48,130 bases of DNA from positions 1 to 48,130 of the forward strand of contig JABHIW010000022.1 in NCBI GenBank assembly GCA_018670825.1, in the 5' to 3' direction. Within the stretch, counting starts at the first letter, position 1. Every line of letters starts with the position of its first letter. Under the pieces are notes generated by a model. That model was not told the origin of the DNA and did no database searches. It saw only the letters and a list, made by a program, of their open reading frames with translations. The translations under genes were made by a program, and so were the position numbers. Shown here one piece after another: positions 17,079-26,623 of the stretch. Source of the DNA: Candidatus Scalindua sp. (GTDB lineage: Bacteria > Planctomycetota > Brocadiia > Brocadiales > Scalinduaceae).

Positions 17079-19019
17079 ATGGAAAAAATCATTGGTATAG
17101 ACCTTGGAACTACTAATTCAGTAGTGGCCATAATGGAAGGCGATCAGCCCAAAGTAATAACAAATGCAGAAGGAAACAGGATTACCCCCTCTGTTGTGGC
17201 TTTTACCGATAAGGATGAACGTCTGGTTGGGCAACTTGCCAAGCGGCAGGCTGTTATAAATCCGAAAAATACGGTATTTTCTATTAAACGTTTTATGGGC
17301 AGGAGACACAATGAAGTTGGAGAGGAAGAAAAACTGGTACCGTACGGAATAGCTGGAGGCCCTGAAGAATTAGTAAAGGTAGAAGCAAGAGGTAAAAACT
17401 TTACTCCTCCTGAGATCTCGGCTATGGTGCTTCAAAATCTTAAGAAAACGGCTGAAGATTATTTGGGTACCGAAGTCAAGAAAGCCGTGGTTACGGTTCC
17501 TGCCTATTTTAATGACAGCCAGAGACAGGCAACAAAAGATGCCGGAGCAATAGCTGGTTTGGATGTAGTTCGTATTATTAACGAACCGACTGCTGCCTCT
17601 TTAGCATATGGTATTGATAAAAAGAAAAACGAAAAAATAGCGGTTTTTGACCTTGGTGGTGGTACCTTTGATGTCTCAATATTGGAAGTTGGTGAAGGTG
17701 TTTTTGAGGTCCTTTCTACCAATGGTAATACTCATCTTGGTGGAGATGATATTGATCAGGTGCTATTAAACTATATTGCTGATGAGTTTAAAAAAGAGCA
17801 GGGTATTGAACTCCGGCAGGACCACATGGCTTTGCAGCGTCTCAGAGAAGCGGCGGAAAAGGCGAAATGTGAACTTTCAACGTCAACAACTGCAGAGATT
17901 AATCTGCCTTTTATAACAGCTGACCAGGCCGGGCCAAAACATCTGACTATGAGCCTGACAAGGGCAAAGTTTGAGCAATTAATAAATAATCTTGTTGAAA
18001 AGTGCCGTAAACCATGCGAACTTGCTATGCAGGACGCGAAAGTTAGCCCTGGTGACATAAACGAGGTAGTACTCGTTGGTGGAACAACAAGGTCTCCAAT
18101 TGTACAAAAACTGGTACAAGAGGTCTTTAAAAAAGAGCCAAATAGAAGCGTAAATCCTGATGAAGTTGTTGCACTGGGTGCCGCAATTCAGGGAGCCGTT
18201 CTTGCGGGTGAAGTTCATGACGTCTTGCTGTTGGATGTTACTCCGCTTTCATTAGGTATAGAAACATTGGGCAGTGTATGTACTGTTTTGATCCCGCGTA
18301 ACACCACTATACCTACTAACAAAAAGGAGATATTCTCAACTGCTGCAGATAATCAGACTGCAGTAGACATACACGTAATACAGGGCGAACGTTCAATGGC
18401 TACCGATAATCGTACGCTCGGTAGATTTCAATTGACCGGGATTCCTTCAGCGCCCAGAGGTGTTCCACAAGTTGAGGTCTCTTTTGATATTGATGCAAAT
18501 GGTATTCTTCATGTGTCAGCTAAAGATCTTGGGACTGGTAAAGAGCACTCTATTCAGATAAAATCTTCATCCGGCTTATCTGAAGAAGAAGTCAAGAAGA
18601 TGCAGCAGGAAGCAGAATTGCACGCGGAAGAGGATAAAAAGAACAGGGAAGTAATAGATGCGCTGAACCAGGCGGACCAGGTGATTTATTCAACGGAAAA
18701 CACTTTGAAGGAACATGGTGATAAGGTTGACGAGGCAGAGAAAAATAACATAAACCAGGCACTGGAGAAACTGAAAAAGGCGAAAGAAGGGAAAAATGCC
18801 GAAGAAATAAAGAAGGCGGTAGATGAACTTCAGGAGGCTTCTCACAAATTGTCGCAGGCCATGTATGAAGCCGCCGCCAAAGAGCAACAAACTGCTGGAG
18901 GTGAGGAAGCGGGGACGGAAGGGCCTTCTGCCGGGGAAAACCCATCAGATGAAAAAGATTCTAAAAAAGATAAAGAAGGTGACGATGTCATTGATGCAGA
19001 TTATGAGGTAAAGGAATAA
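17079..19019 (+). CDS. dnaK: Chaperone DnaK (Hsp70)
   Basis: DnaK is the ATP-dependent Hsp70 chaperone that binds exposed hydrophobic peptides with DnaJ and GrpE. The 646-residue protein shows the Hsp70 signatures [10 protein letters not shown] (near the start), [14 protein letters not shown] (about 190-205) and [11 protein letters not shown] (about 330). A substrate-binding domain and a helical lid follow, and the C-terminus ends [12 protein letters not shown], a typical bacterial DnaK tail. The ATG at 17079 has a good Shine-Dalgarno sequence 6 bases upstream. grpE and dnaJ are not adjacent; clpB follows after a terminator. Confidence 0.98.
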   Translation: MEKIIGIDLGTTNSVVAIMEGDQPKVITNAEGNRITPSVVAFTDKDERLVGQLAKRQAVINPKNTVFSIKRFMGRRHNEVGEEEKLVPYGIAGGPEELVKVEARGKNFTPPEISAMVLQNLKKTAEDYLGTEVKKAVVTVPAYFNDSQRQATKDAGAIAGLDVVRIINEPTAASLAYGIDKKKNEKIAVFDLGGGTFDVSILEVGEGVFEVLSTNGNTHLGGDDIDQVLLNYIADEFKKEQGIELRQDHMALQRLREAAEKAKCELSTSTTAEINLPFITADQAGPKHLTMSLTRAKFEQLINNLVEKCRKPCELAMQDAKVSPGDINEVVLVGGTTRSPIVQKLVQEVFKKEPNRSVNPDEVVALGAAIQGAVLAGEVHDVLLLDVTPLSLGIETLGSVCTVLIPRNTTIPTNKKEIFSTAADNQTAVDIHVIQGERSMATDNRTLGRFQLTGIPSAPRGVPQVEVSFDIDANGILHVSAKDLGTGKEHSIQIKSSSGLSEEEVKKMQQEAELHAEEDKKNREVIDALNQADQVIYSTENTLKEHGDKVDEAEKNNINQALEKLKKAKEGKNAEEIKKAVDELQEASHKLSQAMYEAAAKEQQTAGGEEAGTEGPSAGENPSDEKDSKKDKEGDDVIDADYEVKE

Positions 19020-19064
19020 GATACAGTAATTATATTCCACTAGATGCGAGAAATTGATAGTAAG

Positions 19065-19096
19065 AAAAAAGCCGGGTTTAGCCCGGCTTTTTTTGT
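19065..19096 (+). terminator. Rho-independent terminator after dnaK
   Basis: Stem AGCCGGG (19070-19076) and CCCGGCT (19082-19088), five-base loop, A-run before and T-run after. It lies 45 bp after the dnaK stop and 24 bp before the clpB start, so dnaK transcripts should mostly end here unless read-through feeds clpB. Confidence 0.92.
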
Positions 19097-19119
19097 TTAA
19101 TACGTTGGAGGCTAATAAA

Positions 19120-21717
19120 ATGAGATTGGATAAATTTACCATAAAGGCACAGGACGCAATACAGGAAGCCCAGCAGTTTGCGGGTTCAAAAGGGCATCAA
19201 CAGGTAGATTCTTTACATCTTCTTGTTAGTCTGCTTCAGCAGAAACAGGGAGTTGTAATTCCTGTTATGAAAAAGCTGGGTGTGAATAGTGATGAAGTTC
19301 TTGCCAAAACACGTAAAGCTGTGGAATCATTACCGCAGGTGAGTGGAGTGCAGGGGCAATATATTAGTAATGAATTGAAAGATATATTAAACAAGGCAAT
19401 TGTTGAAGCCGGTAGATTGAAAGATGAATATGTGAGCACCGAACATCTTTTGCTATCTCTGGTAGATAGCAAACAAAGTGCTGCCGGAAAAATACTGGTT
19501 GACTCAGGAGTTAACAGCGCTGATATTTTTGCGGCACTGAAGGATATAAGAGGAAGTCAGAGAGTCACTGACCAGAATCCTGAGGAAAAATATCAGGCAT
19601 TGGAACGCTATTGCAAAGACTTAGTAGAGTTAGCGTCTAAGGGTAAATTAGACCCTGTTATCGGGCGCGATGATGAAATAAGGCGTACAATCCAGGTACT
19701 ATCACGCAGGACTAAAAACAACCCTGTGTTAATTGGAGAACCGGGTGTGGGTAAGACGGCTATTGCGGAGGGTCTGGCTCTCAGGATTGTTAACGGTGAT
19801 GTGCCGGAAGGACTGAAAAACAAAAGGGTGAGGTCTCTTGATATGGGGGCACTGATTGCCGGTGCGAAGTTCAGGGGAGAGTTTGAGGATCGTTTAAAGG
19901 CAGTCTTAAAAGATATTGATGCATCTGAAGGGCAATCAATCCTCTTTATTGATGAGTTGCATACGGTTGTTGGTGCAGGAGCGGCAGAGGGGGCGGTTGA
20001 CGCGTCCAATCTTCTGAAACCAGCTCTGGCCCGTGGTGAACTTCGTTGTATTGGTGCGACGACTTTAGATGAATACCGGAAATATATTGAGAAAGACGCT
20101 GCATTGGAAAGAAGGTTCCAGCCGGTATATGTAGGTGAGCCATCTGTTGACGATACTGTCGCTATTCTCCGTGGTTTGAAGGAGCGATACGACTTGCATC
20201 ATGGTGTCAGGATTAAGGATTCCGCATTGGTTGCCGCTGCAACACTTTCACATAGGTATATAGCTGATAGATTCCTGCCTGATAAGGCTATCGACCTGAT
20301 AGATGAAGCCGCTTCAAAGTTGAGAATGGAAATAGACAGTATGCCTACTGAACTGGATGAAGTAGAGCGGAAGATTACTCAACGGGAAATTGAAAAAAAG
20401 GCATTGAAAAAAGAGACTGATGAGGAGTCAAAGAAGAGGGTTGAGAAACTGGAGCGTCAACTATCAGAGCTTAAAGAAGATGGCAGCGCATTAAGGTTGC
20501 ACTGGGAAAATGAGAAAAAAGTAATAAAAGAGATTCAGGATTTAAACGCTAAGATTGATCAGGCAAAGATAGATGAACAGACAGCTCAAAGGAATGGTGA
20601 TCTGGAAAAAGTTGCTGAAATAAGATACAGTTTGCTGAGGGATTATGAGAATGATCTTAAAGAAATGCATGCAAGATTGCAGGATATTCAGAAAGAGAAG
20701 TGTCTACTTAAGGAAGAAGTTGATACTGATGATATAGCTGAGGTCGTGTCTAAATGGACCGGTATTCCTGTATCAAGGATGATGGAGGGAGAAAAAGAGA
20801 AGCTTATCAGGATGGAAGAACGTTTGAAAGAAAAGGTCGTTGGGCAGGGCGAAGCAATAGAAGCTGTTTCAAATGCGGTCAGACGCGCACGTGCCGGACT
20901 GCAGGACCCCAATCGCCCGATAGGGACGTTCCTGTTTCTGGGCCCAACGGGTGTGGGTAAGACAGAGCTATGCAAGGCATTGGCCTCTTTTCTCTTTGAT
21001 GATGAAAATGCAATGGTCAGGATAGACATGTCTGAATTTATGGAGCAGCATTCTGTTGCAAGGCTTATCGGCGCTCCTCCCGGATATGTGGGTTATGAAG
21101 AGGGAGGAAGATTGACAGAGGCGATAAGACGAAGACCGTATTCAGTAATCCTGTTTGATGAAATTGAAAAGGCACATAGAGATATCTTTAACATTTTACT
21201 CCAGGTATTTGATGATGGAAGATTGACTGATGGACATGGAAGAACCGTTGACTTCAGAAACACCATTATCGTGATGACTTCGAATATTGGAAGTCAATAT
21301 ATCCAGGATTTTATTAGTCATGGAAACAAGGAAGAGCTGGATAACAATATCAGTAAAACTTTGAAGGAGGTATTCAGGCCTGAATTTCTGAACCGTATCG
21401 ATGAAACAATAATTTTCAGCAGCTTGACAAAAGAGCAAATTGGAGATATTGTCGGGATTCAGCTTGCGGAACTTAAAAAGAGATTGAGTCAGCATAGCCT
21501 GAAGTTGTCGGTGACAGAAGCTGCTAAAAAGTGTCTGGTGGAAAAGGGGTATGATGTTTTCTATGGAGCCAGACCTTTAAAACGTACAATTCAGCAACTT
21601 ATTGAAAATCCGCTTTCATTAGAAATACTTCAGGGGAAATTTGAGAAAGCCAATGAGATAATAGTGGATGAAGAGGGAAATTTTTTAACCTTTGAAATAA
21701 AACATAGCGCAGTGTAG
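19120..21717 (+). CDS. clpB: ATP-dependent disaggregase ClpB (Hsp100)
   Basis: ClpB is a hexameric AAA+ chaperone that threads aggregated proteins and works with DnaK, its neighbour here. The 865 residues match the family. The N-domain is at 1-150. NBD1 has [15 protein letters not shown] near 205 and the pore-loop [15 protein letters not shown]. The middle-domain coiled coil spans about 400-520. NBD2 has [15 protein letters not shown] near 605 and the GYVGYEEGG pore loop. ATG 19120 is preceded by TTGGAGGC. An upstream GTG/TTG-type extension would run through the terminator hairpin and is rejected. Confidence 0.97.
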   Translation: MRLDKFTIKAQDAIQEAQQFAGSKGHQQVDSLHLLVSLLQQKQGVVIPVMKKLGVNSDEVLAKTRKAVESLPQVSGVQGQYISNELKDILNKAIVEAGRLKDEYVSTEHLLLSLVDSKQSAAGKILVDSGVNSADIFAALKDIRGSQRVTDQNPEEKYQALERYCKDLVELASKGKLDPVIGRDDEIRRTIQVLSRRTKNNPVLIGEPGVGKTAIAEGLALRIVNGDVPEGLKNKRVRSLDMGALIAGAKFRGEFEDRLKAVLKDIDASEGQSILFIDELHTVVGAGAAEGAVDASNLLKPALARGELRCIGATTLDEYRKYIEKDAALERRFQPVYVGEPSVDDTVAILRGLKERYDLHHGVRIKDSALVAAATLSHRYIADRFLPDKAIDLIDEAASKLRMEIDSMPTELDEVERKITQREIEKKALKKETDEESKKRVEKLERQLSELKEDGSALRLHWENEKKVIKEIQDLNAKIDQAKIDEQTAQRNGDLEKVAEIRYSLLRDYENDLKEMHARLQDIQKEKCLLKEEVDTDDIAEVVSKWTGIPVSRMMEGEKEKLIRMEERLKEKVVGQGEAIEAVSNAVRRARAGLQDPNRPIGTFLFLGPTGVGKTELCKALASFLFDDENAMVRIDMSEFMEQHSVARLIGAPPGYVGYEEGGRLTEAIRRRPYSVILFDEIEKAHRDIFNILLQVFDDGRLTDGHGRTVDFRNTIIVMTSNIGSQYIQDFISHGNKEELDNNISKTLKEVFRPEFLNRIDETIIFSSLTKEQIGDIVGIQLAELKKRLSQHSLKLSVTEAAKKCLVEKGYDVFYGARPLKRTIQQLIENPLSLEILQGKFEKANEIIVDEEGNFLTFEIKHSAV

Positions 21718-21730
21718 TTGCAAACTTTTT

Positions 21731-22960
21731 ATGACTCGACTAAAGTATTTAAAGAGAGGATCAAGCCAGTTGAAACTAGATAAGAAAAAGATATTGTTTA
21801 TAGCGGGGATTTTGATAAGTATTATTTGCTCGTGGCTTTTTGTGAGAAAGATTGAATGGTCTAGTTTGGGTGTGGCTTTCAGGGATGCTAAATATATTTA
21901 TATTTTGCCTGCTATAATACTGATGTTTATATCTCACTATATCAGGGCGATTAGATGGGAGGTATTAATATCGCCGGTAAAAAAAGTAGCGGTATTAAAG
22001 CTGTTTTCTGCGATCATGATTGGTTTTATGGCAAATAATATATTGCCGGCAAGGCTTGGAGAAGTTATAAGACCGGTTATGATAGCCAGGAAAGAAAAAA
22101 TAAAAGTGTCAACATCATTTGCTACTGCTGTGATGGAGAGGGTTTTTGATATATTAGGCATTATCGTAATCGCCTCTCTGCTTTTCTATTTTCTGCCAAC
22201 AGAGCCATCACAGAACAGGCATGTTAGTGAGGCTAGCTATATTGAAGCATCCAAAGCTGATTCAAAAACAGTGGAACATAGTGGGACAACTAAAGCGCAT
22301 TCACATTCTACTAACCAGAAGAATGAAACAAATTCACAAGCTATAATACTCCAATTGAAAAAATGGTCAGCTATCATGGCATTTTTTGGAATATGTGCGA
22401 TAGTGTCACTTTTTCTGTTATCGTTGTATCCAAAAAGAGCAGGGGCAGTTTTTGAGAAACTGCTCTTCGTCTTCCCGCATCATCTAAGGGATAAACTGGT
22501 TAATTTACTTCATTCTTTTATTTCAGGCCTTCAGGTATTTGACCATAAAGCAAAGTTGATATGGATAGGGGTACTATCCCTTATGATATGGCTCCTCAAT
22601 GCAGCATCAGTATATGTATTGTGTTATTCTTTTGACATAGGTTTATCTTTTGCCGGAGCTTGTTTCGTTATCGTTTGTGTTGCCCTTGCTGTAGCATTAC
22701 CACAAGCACCAGGTTTCATAGGTGTTTTTCATATTGCAACACAGAAATCTTTAGATGTATTTGGTATCGATTTGTCATCTGCTCAGAGTTTTGCAATTCT
22801 AATGTGGGCGATAGGTTTCTTTCCTGTTACTATAACAGGGCTACTGTTTCTCTGGAGAGAGGGGCTAAGTTTTGGAGAGATATCTCATTATGATGAGGAA
22901 AAGATGCCGGAGTTATGCAATGAGGGCAGCGATAAGTCTGAAACAAATCTAAAATCTTAG
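21731..22960 (+). CDS. Lysylphosphatidylglycerol synthase TM-type (flippase-like) membrane protein
   Basis: A 409-residue integral membrane protein of the LPG_synthase_TM/UPF0104 family. The hallmark segments are IRAIRWEVLISP (about 70), a GFMANNILPARLGEVIRPVMIARKEK-like block (about 100) and TSFATAVMERVFDI. Later segments ALPQAPGFIGVFHIATQKSL and WAIGFFPVTITGLLFLW are also typical. Between helices, residues about 160-200 form a hydrophilic loop rich in Ser, Thr, His and Lys, not normally this long. Relatives flip or transfer glycolipids and lysyl-lipids; no catalytic transferase domain is present. It starts 13 bp after clpB but has no obvious link to it. Confidence 0.82.
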   Translation: MTRLKYLKRGSSQLKLDKKKILFIAGILISIICSWLFVRKIEWSSLGVAFRDAKYIYILPAIILMFISHYIRAIRWEVLISPVKKVAVLKLFSAIMIGFMANNILPARLGEVIRPVMIARKEKIKVSTSFATAVMERVFDILGIIVIASLLFYFLPTEPSQNRHVSEASYIEASKADSKTVEHSGTTKAHSHSTNQKNETNSQAIILQLKKWSAIMAFFGICAIVSLFLLSLYPKRAGAVFEKLLFVFPHHLRDKLVNLLHSFISGLQVFDHKAKLIWIGVLSLMIWLLNAASVYVLCYSFDIGLSFAGACFVIVCVALAVALPQAPGFIGVFHIATQKSLDVFGIDLSSAQSFAILMWAIGFFPVTITGLLFLWREGLSFGEISHYDEEKMPELCNEGSDKSETNLKS

Positions 22961-23049
22961 TGTTAAATGTTAAAAAATACTGTTTTAAATTTTCTGCTTT
23001 GCCCATCTGAACTTATTTCGTAGTTATAACTTCGTATTTTGCACTTTCA

Positions 23050-23751
23050 TTACCGATATCTCCGTCTCACGTGTTTACGTACAAAAAGTATACGTATGAT
23101 GTAGAATAGTATTATTCCTGATACAAATCCTCCTATATGTGCCCACCACGCTACACCACCACCTGATGTCGATGTTGTTATAGATACCGCACCGTAAAAG
23201 AATTGAATGACAAACCAGAAGCCAAGAACGATCATGGCAGGGAGTTCAATGATTTGCAGGAAAAAGAATATAGGTACAACTGTGGTCACCCTTGCACGGG
23301 GAAATGTTACCATATATGCCCCAAGCACAGCAGCAATTGCTCCGCTTGCACCGATACAGGGTATTACCGAATGGCTGTTGAAAAAGACGTGAACAGATGA
23401 GGCGATGATTCCGCAGAGAATGTAAAAGCCAAGGTATTTAATGTGTCCAAGTTTGTCTTCAATATTATCACCAAATATCCAGAGAAACCACATATTGCCA
23501 ATAAGGTGAATAAATCCTGCATGTAAAAATGTGGATGATATGAAAGGAAAAAACGTGTGTATTAATGTTAAATCAAAAGTATGGTCATAGTGTTTTACAT
23601 TATAAGGAACTACGCCATACTGCTTTAAAAATATGTTTAAACCTGAGCCTAAGGACAGTTCATACAGAAAGATAAAAATATTTGTTACAATAATTCCTAT
23701 CGTAACATAAGGGAAAGTGCCTGAAGGATTTCTATCTCTTATAGGTATCAT
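23050..23751 (-). CDS. Rhomboid-family intramembrane serine protease (second paralog)
   Basis: A 233-residue membrane protein. It opens MIPIRDRNPSGTFPYVT, a start common in this rhomboid subgroup. HLIGNMWFLWIFGDN (helix 2 HxxxN), GASGAIAAVLGAYMV (catalytic Ser) and WWAHIGGFVSGI (catalytic His) form the active site. A basic C-terminal tail (RKHVRRRYR) follows the last helix. It lacks the long tail of the 14721-15608 paralog and is in a different subgroup. It converges with the flippase-like gene. Substrate unknown. Confidence 0.93.
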   Translation of the reverse strand: MIPIRDRNPSGTFPYVTIGIIVTNIFIFLYELSLGSGLNIFLKQYGVVPYNVKHYDHTFDLTLIHTFFPFISSTFLHAGFIHLIGNMWFLWIFGDNIEDKLGHIKYLGFYILCGIIASSVHVFFNSHSVIPCIGASGAIAAVLGAYMVTFPRARVTTVVPIFFFLQIIELPAMIVLGFWFVIQFFYGAVSITTSTSGGGVAWWAHIGGFVSGIILFYIIRILFVRKHVRRRYR

Positions 23752-23799
23752 AACAGCTTTTTTCTTCTAAACCCTAAGTGAAATCTTTTATACAAAATT

Positions 23800-24408
23800 C
23801 TATTTCAAACGAGCCAGCAATTTATTATAAGGGAAATGTTTGCCGGGACAGACCGTTTTTCGAAAGGTTTTATGCATTATGATATTGTCTTTATGGATGT
23901 TACAACGTTTCTGCAAATAATTTATTAAATATAAAAGAGAAGAAATCTGTTGATTAGTTGGATAATCATTGTCAAAATTGCCAACTAAACATATTCCTAT
24001 ACCATGTTTATTATATTCAGGATTGCCGGCGTGAGCGCCATCTATCTGCTTATTCCATCTGCTTCCTACCTCTATCTGACCATCTCTTGAACCATTTCCG
24101 TTTCCAATGAGAAAATCATAACCTAGTCCGTTAACCCAACCTCTCTCTTCTCTATGGTATTTGCCTATTGAAGTAGCATTCCCTTTGTCAGATGCGCTGT
24201 GATGGATGACAATATACTTCCATGGCCTGATCTTAAATTGATTCAATTCTTTTTGGATGCTATACGGGACAACAATATCAGGTTGTGGCCTTCTCGATTT
24301 GTAGGTTGGCAATGTTGACACATGTGTACTACTCGTACTACTACAGCCATACATGACTGGAATAATGAAGATAAAGCACATCAAATAAGACCATTTACAT
24401 TTGATCAT
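23800..24408 (-). CDS. Lipoprotein N-acetylmuramoyl-L-alanine amidase (Amidase_2/PGRP fold)
   Basis: A 202-residue predicted lipoprotein: the signal peptide ends in a VMYGC lipobox (acylated Cys22), so it should be anchored in a membrane facing the periplasm. The catalytic domain starts YIVIHHSASDKG, with the first zinc His. It continues with YHREERGWVNGLGYDFLIGNG, GAHAGNPEYNKHGIGICLVGNF, and ends with MHKTFRKTVCPGKHFP, which contributes the second His and the Cys ligand of T7-lysozyme-type amidases. It probably cleaves the stem peptide from muramic acid in peptidoglycan turnover. It stands alone, transcribed toward the rhomboid gene. Confidence 0.9.
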   Translation of the reverse strand: MIKCKWSYLMCFIFIIPVMYGCSSTSSTHVSTLPTYKSRRPQPDIVVPYSIQKELNQFKIRPWKYIVIHHSASDKGNATSIGKYHREERGWVNGLGYDFLIGNGNGSRDGQIEVGSRWNKQIDGAHAGNPEYNKHGIGICLVGNFDNDYPTNQQISSLLYLINYLQKRCNIHKDNIIMHKTFRKTVCPGKHFPYNKLLARLK

Positions 24409-25083
24409 TATCGTCTCTCCGCTAAAATATTTTATTACTGCCTATTAAGATAGTTACGGGTCATTCATTTACCAGGTCAATCAGTATACTTTCCCGGAAA
24501 ACACCTTCGCCGACAACAAGCTTATTTCGTTAACACTTTTCAACCGGCTATACATACAACGCTTTTGTTCATTATTTTTGCCACGACATCGTCGACGTCT
24601 TCATATGTATCTCAATGCCAGCTCTAATAAAGAATGATATACTTTGCCATATCTGGCTCATTAATCGGGAATATACTCTACATGGTACTTTCTTCTCTTT
24701 GTTTTACGGCACTCATATCAGATATCTTAATAGAATTTAAATGATAATTTAAAGCTATTATATCCGTAAAAATGGAATGTGCAAAAGAAAGTGTTTCTTA
24801 TGAGGAACTTGATATCTGGCAAATGTCAAAAGTACTTTACTGAAAGGAACGGTAGCTGTTCGCAATGGGTGGTGTATTTTCAGTGGAAGGGTATGCTATC
24901 AATAAACCTTACAAAAGTCAATAGATAACGTGAGCATATTTTTATTTTTCACCGTATTTTATCTAGAGGTGGGGGAAATTATCCCGGGTGAGGACTTTTC
25001 CCGTCAATCCTTCATAACCCGTTGAAATTAAGGTAAATTCAATATATTCTCGGTGAAAGTTCCTCAGCGACCTGGGCGAGAAC
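24409..25083. other. Long non-coding stretch upstream of the sigma-54-like element A
   Basis: About 675 bp with no supported reading frame. Short G/C-rich inverted segments occur at about 24968-25010 (GGGA/TCCC around AATTA). I could not match it to a known riboswitch or RNA family. It may be a 5' region for the amidase on one side and regulatory DNA for the small gene on the other. Confidence 0.3.
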
Positions 25084-25120
25084 CCCTCATCTTGTAAGCG
25101 TGTGATTTGGTGTATAAAAT
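25084..25120 (+). promoter_or_regulatory. Putative enhancer-like conserved block, copy A
   Basis: CCCTCATCTTGTA followed by a GT and TTTGGTG-ATA segment. It matches copy B at 28675-28712 (CCCTCATCCTGTA, TTTTGGTG-ATA). Each lies 127-129 bp upstream of a sigma-54-like -24/-12 element, a distance usual for binding sites of NtrC-type activators. Activator binding is inferred from position and conservation only. Confidence 0.45.
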
Positions 25121-25211
25121 CTTCACTGACACAAAATCTAAAAATTTTTAAGTTGCCTGTTACTAATGAGTTATCATGCTAAAATCCTAATTGTCTTACG
25201 GGAAAAATAAA

Positions 25212-25228
25212 TTGGCATACAGTTTGTT
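25212..25228 (+). promoter_or_regulatory. Sigma-54-like promoter element A
   Basis: TTGGCATACAGTTTGTT fits the -24/-12 pattern TTGGCAY-N5-TTGC with GG-N10-GT (the final C is T). It lies about 67 bp before the ATG of the 61-residue small gene. A similar element stands in front of the small gene at 28930, and two sigma-54 activators are encoded nearby. Confidence 0.5.
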
Positions 25229-25294
25229 ATAAATAGAAATATAGATATTTAGCAAAAAAACTATTCAACTATTTGGAGAGGAGACAAAAAGACA

Positions 25295-25480
25295 ATGGAT
25301 ATTAAATTAACCAGAAAAAAAGCAAAATTTCTTTCTCGTCTAATGAATGCATTGAAGCAGATCCCCTCAACTTCGACGGTAGAAAGTACAACGATGAAAA
25401 ATGTAGTACTGAGGGACATGGCCCAATTAGAGAAGAATGCGTCATCCAGAAACGTATCTTTTTCTGGAGATTTGAATTAA
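25295..25480 (+). CDS. Unrecognised small protein (61 aa)
   Basis: A short basic, helical-looking protein (MDIKLTRKKAKFLSRLMNAL at the start, then Ser/Thr-rich SSRNVSFSGDLN at the end). A strong ribosome binding site, GGAGAGGAG, precedes ATG 25295 and supports that it is translated. It follows the sigma-54-like element A. No membrane segment, signal peptide or cysteine. I do not recognise the family. Position between a putative sigma-54 promoter and a PilZ gene suggests a regulated accessory role, but that is inference. Confidence 0.55.
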   Translation: MDIKLTRKKAKFLSRLMNALKQIPSTSTVESTTMKNVVLRDMAQLEKNASSRNVSFSGDLN

Positions 25481-25718
25481 ATATAGATTTCGAATAGACA
25501 GAAAATAATCAAACTGATTTTAAAATGGCAGAAAATGTGAGACTAGTGAAATCTTTATATAGTAATGTGGTTAATTCCTTGCACAACAGTAACAGGAATA
25601 GGAATTTCAAAGTGGTCTAAAGGTGTAGAGCAATCGGCCCTGCTCAGTGTTTCAGGCAGGTTTGCCGACATTTCTAACTAAAAAAAGATTTTACCAAATC
25701 ACAGATAAGGAGGTGTTT
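25481..25718. promoter_or_regulatory. Intergenic region before the PilZ gene with a hairpin and a weak sigma-54-like motif
   Basis: TGGCAGAAAATGTGAGA begins at 25526 and resembles element B (TGGCATAGGGTTTGAGA) with GG-N10-GA, but its -12 half is poor. Further down, CGGCCCTGC and GCAGGTTTGCCG (about 25637-25671) can form a bulged hairpin. Neither is proven functional. Confidence 0.3.
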
Positions 25719-26066
25719 ATGACAGGCATGGAAAAAATTCCTGAACGCAGAGCAAGTGAAAGAATGGACTTTGATTCATTAATTTCACTAACCGGTCAGG
25801 AAGGTATGATAATTAATATTAGTTCAAATGGGGTTTATTTCGAAGTAGTAACAAGTAGTATAGACGCATTCTCACCCGGGACGACAACTCCAATCGAAAT
25901 AAATACGGTTACTTCCACACCCGGTTGTAAGGAAAGAAAACTCAGGTTTAGGGGAAAAGGTTCTATTGTAAGAAATGATATAAAGGATATCACCAGTCGT
26001 GGTAACAAATTGGGAGTCGCTTTAGAATTCAAAGCTAAACTTGATATTTTCTTAAATGAATCCTGA
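25719..26066 (+). CDS. PilZ-domain protein
   Basis: A 115-residue single-domain protein. ERRASERMDF near residue 10 fits the RxxxR c-di-GMP-binding motif and NISSNGVYFE fits the (D/N)xSxxG motif, so both halves of the canonical site are present. GKGSIVRNDIKD and KLGVALEF close the beta barrel. PilZ proteins sense c-di-GMP and adjust motility, adhesion or exopolysaccharide. ATG 25719 is chosen because a strong AAGGAGG lies 7 bases upstream; an upstream extension of 24 residues has no such support. It lies in a regulatory cluster with two sigma-54 activators. Confidence 0.85.
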   Translation: MTGMEKIPERRASERMDFDSLISLTGQEGMIINISSNGVYFEVVTSSIDAFSPGTTTPIEINTVTSTPGCKERKLRFRGKGSIVRNDIKDITSRGNKLGVALEFKAKLDIFLNES

Positions 26067-26623
26067 AATTTACAGGTTTCCAGCCTGATAGGACGAATTT
26101 GCCTTAAAATTGTTATTTCTGGCACTGAAGGAAGTACAAAAAGAAGACAATGAGAGCACTCGTTTGCAGTTTGATTATTGTCTTACTCTTGATTCATTTA
26201 GGTGAAAGAATAGAGGCTTGTTTATAATGCGTAATTTGAGGTTTGTACAAAATCCTTGATAGACTCAGTATAGGAGTTAAGGCTTTAATCTTTTATCACT
26301 CATGGCTTTATCTGAATTAGAAACTTTAAATATTAATCAAGTGTATTTGATTAATTGTATATATCAACATGTATCATTACCGTTCGGAAAATGTAAGTAT
26401 ATGAATGTTAAACAATATTAAATAGTGTTCTCCACTCCCTCTAGCCATATCAACCTGTAGGCGATTGTCTCGGCGTAGTAACTTTTCAGCAAAAAATTCC
26501 GGTATTAAGCTTTTTATCAGTAAAAAATGAAGTGGGCAATTAATTAAAGATTGATACCGTTATACACAAACGTATCTGTTAATACTGAAAACATTCACAA
26601 GTGATGACGATATATCCCGTTTG
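26067..26623. other. Non-coding stretch between PilZ and the first sigma-54 activator
   Basis: About 550 bp between two convergent genes. No reading frame, hairpin terminator with T-run, or known RNA motif could be supported. Confidence 0.3.

Noticed and set aside
25600-25720. c-di-GMP riboswitch in front of the PilZ gene
   Set aside because: The conserved GEMM core segments are absent; only a bulged hairpin is visible.
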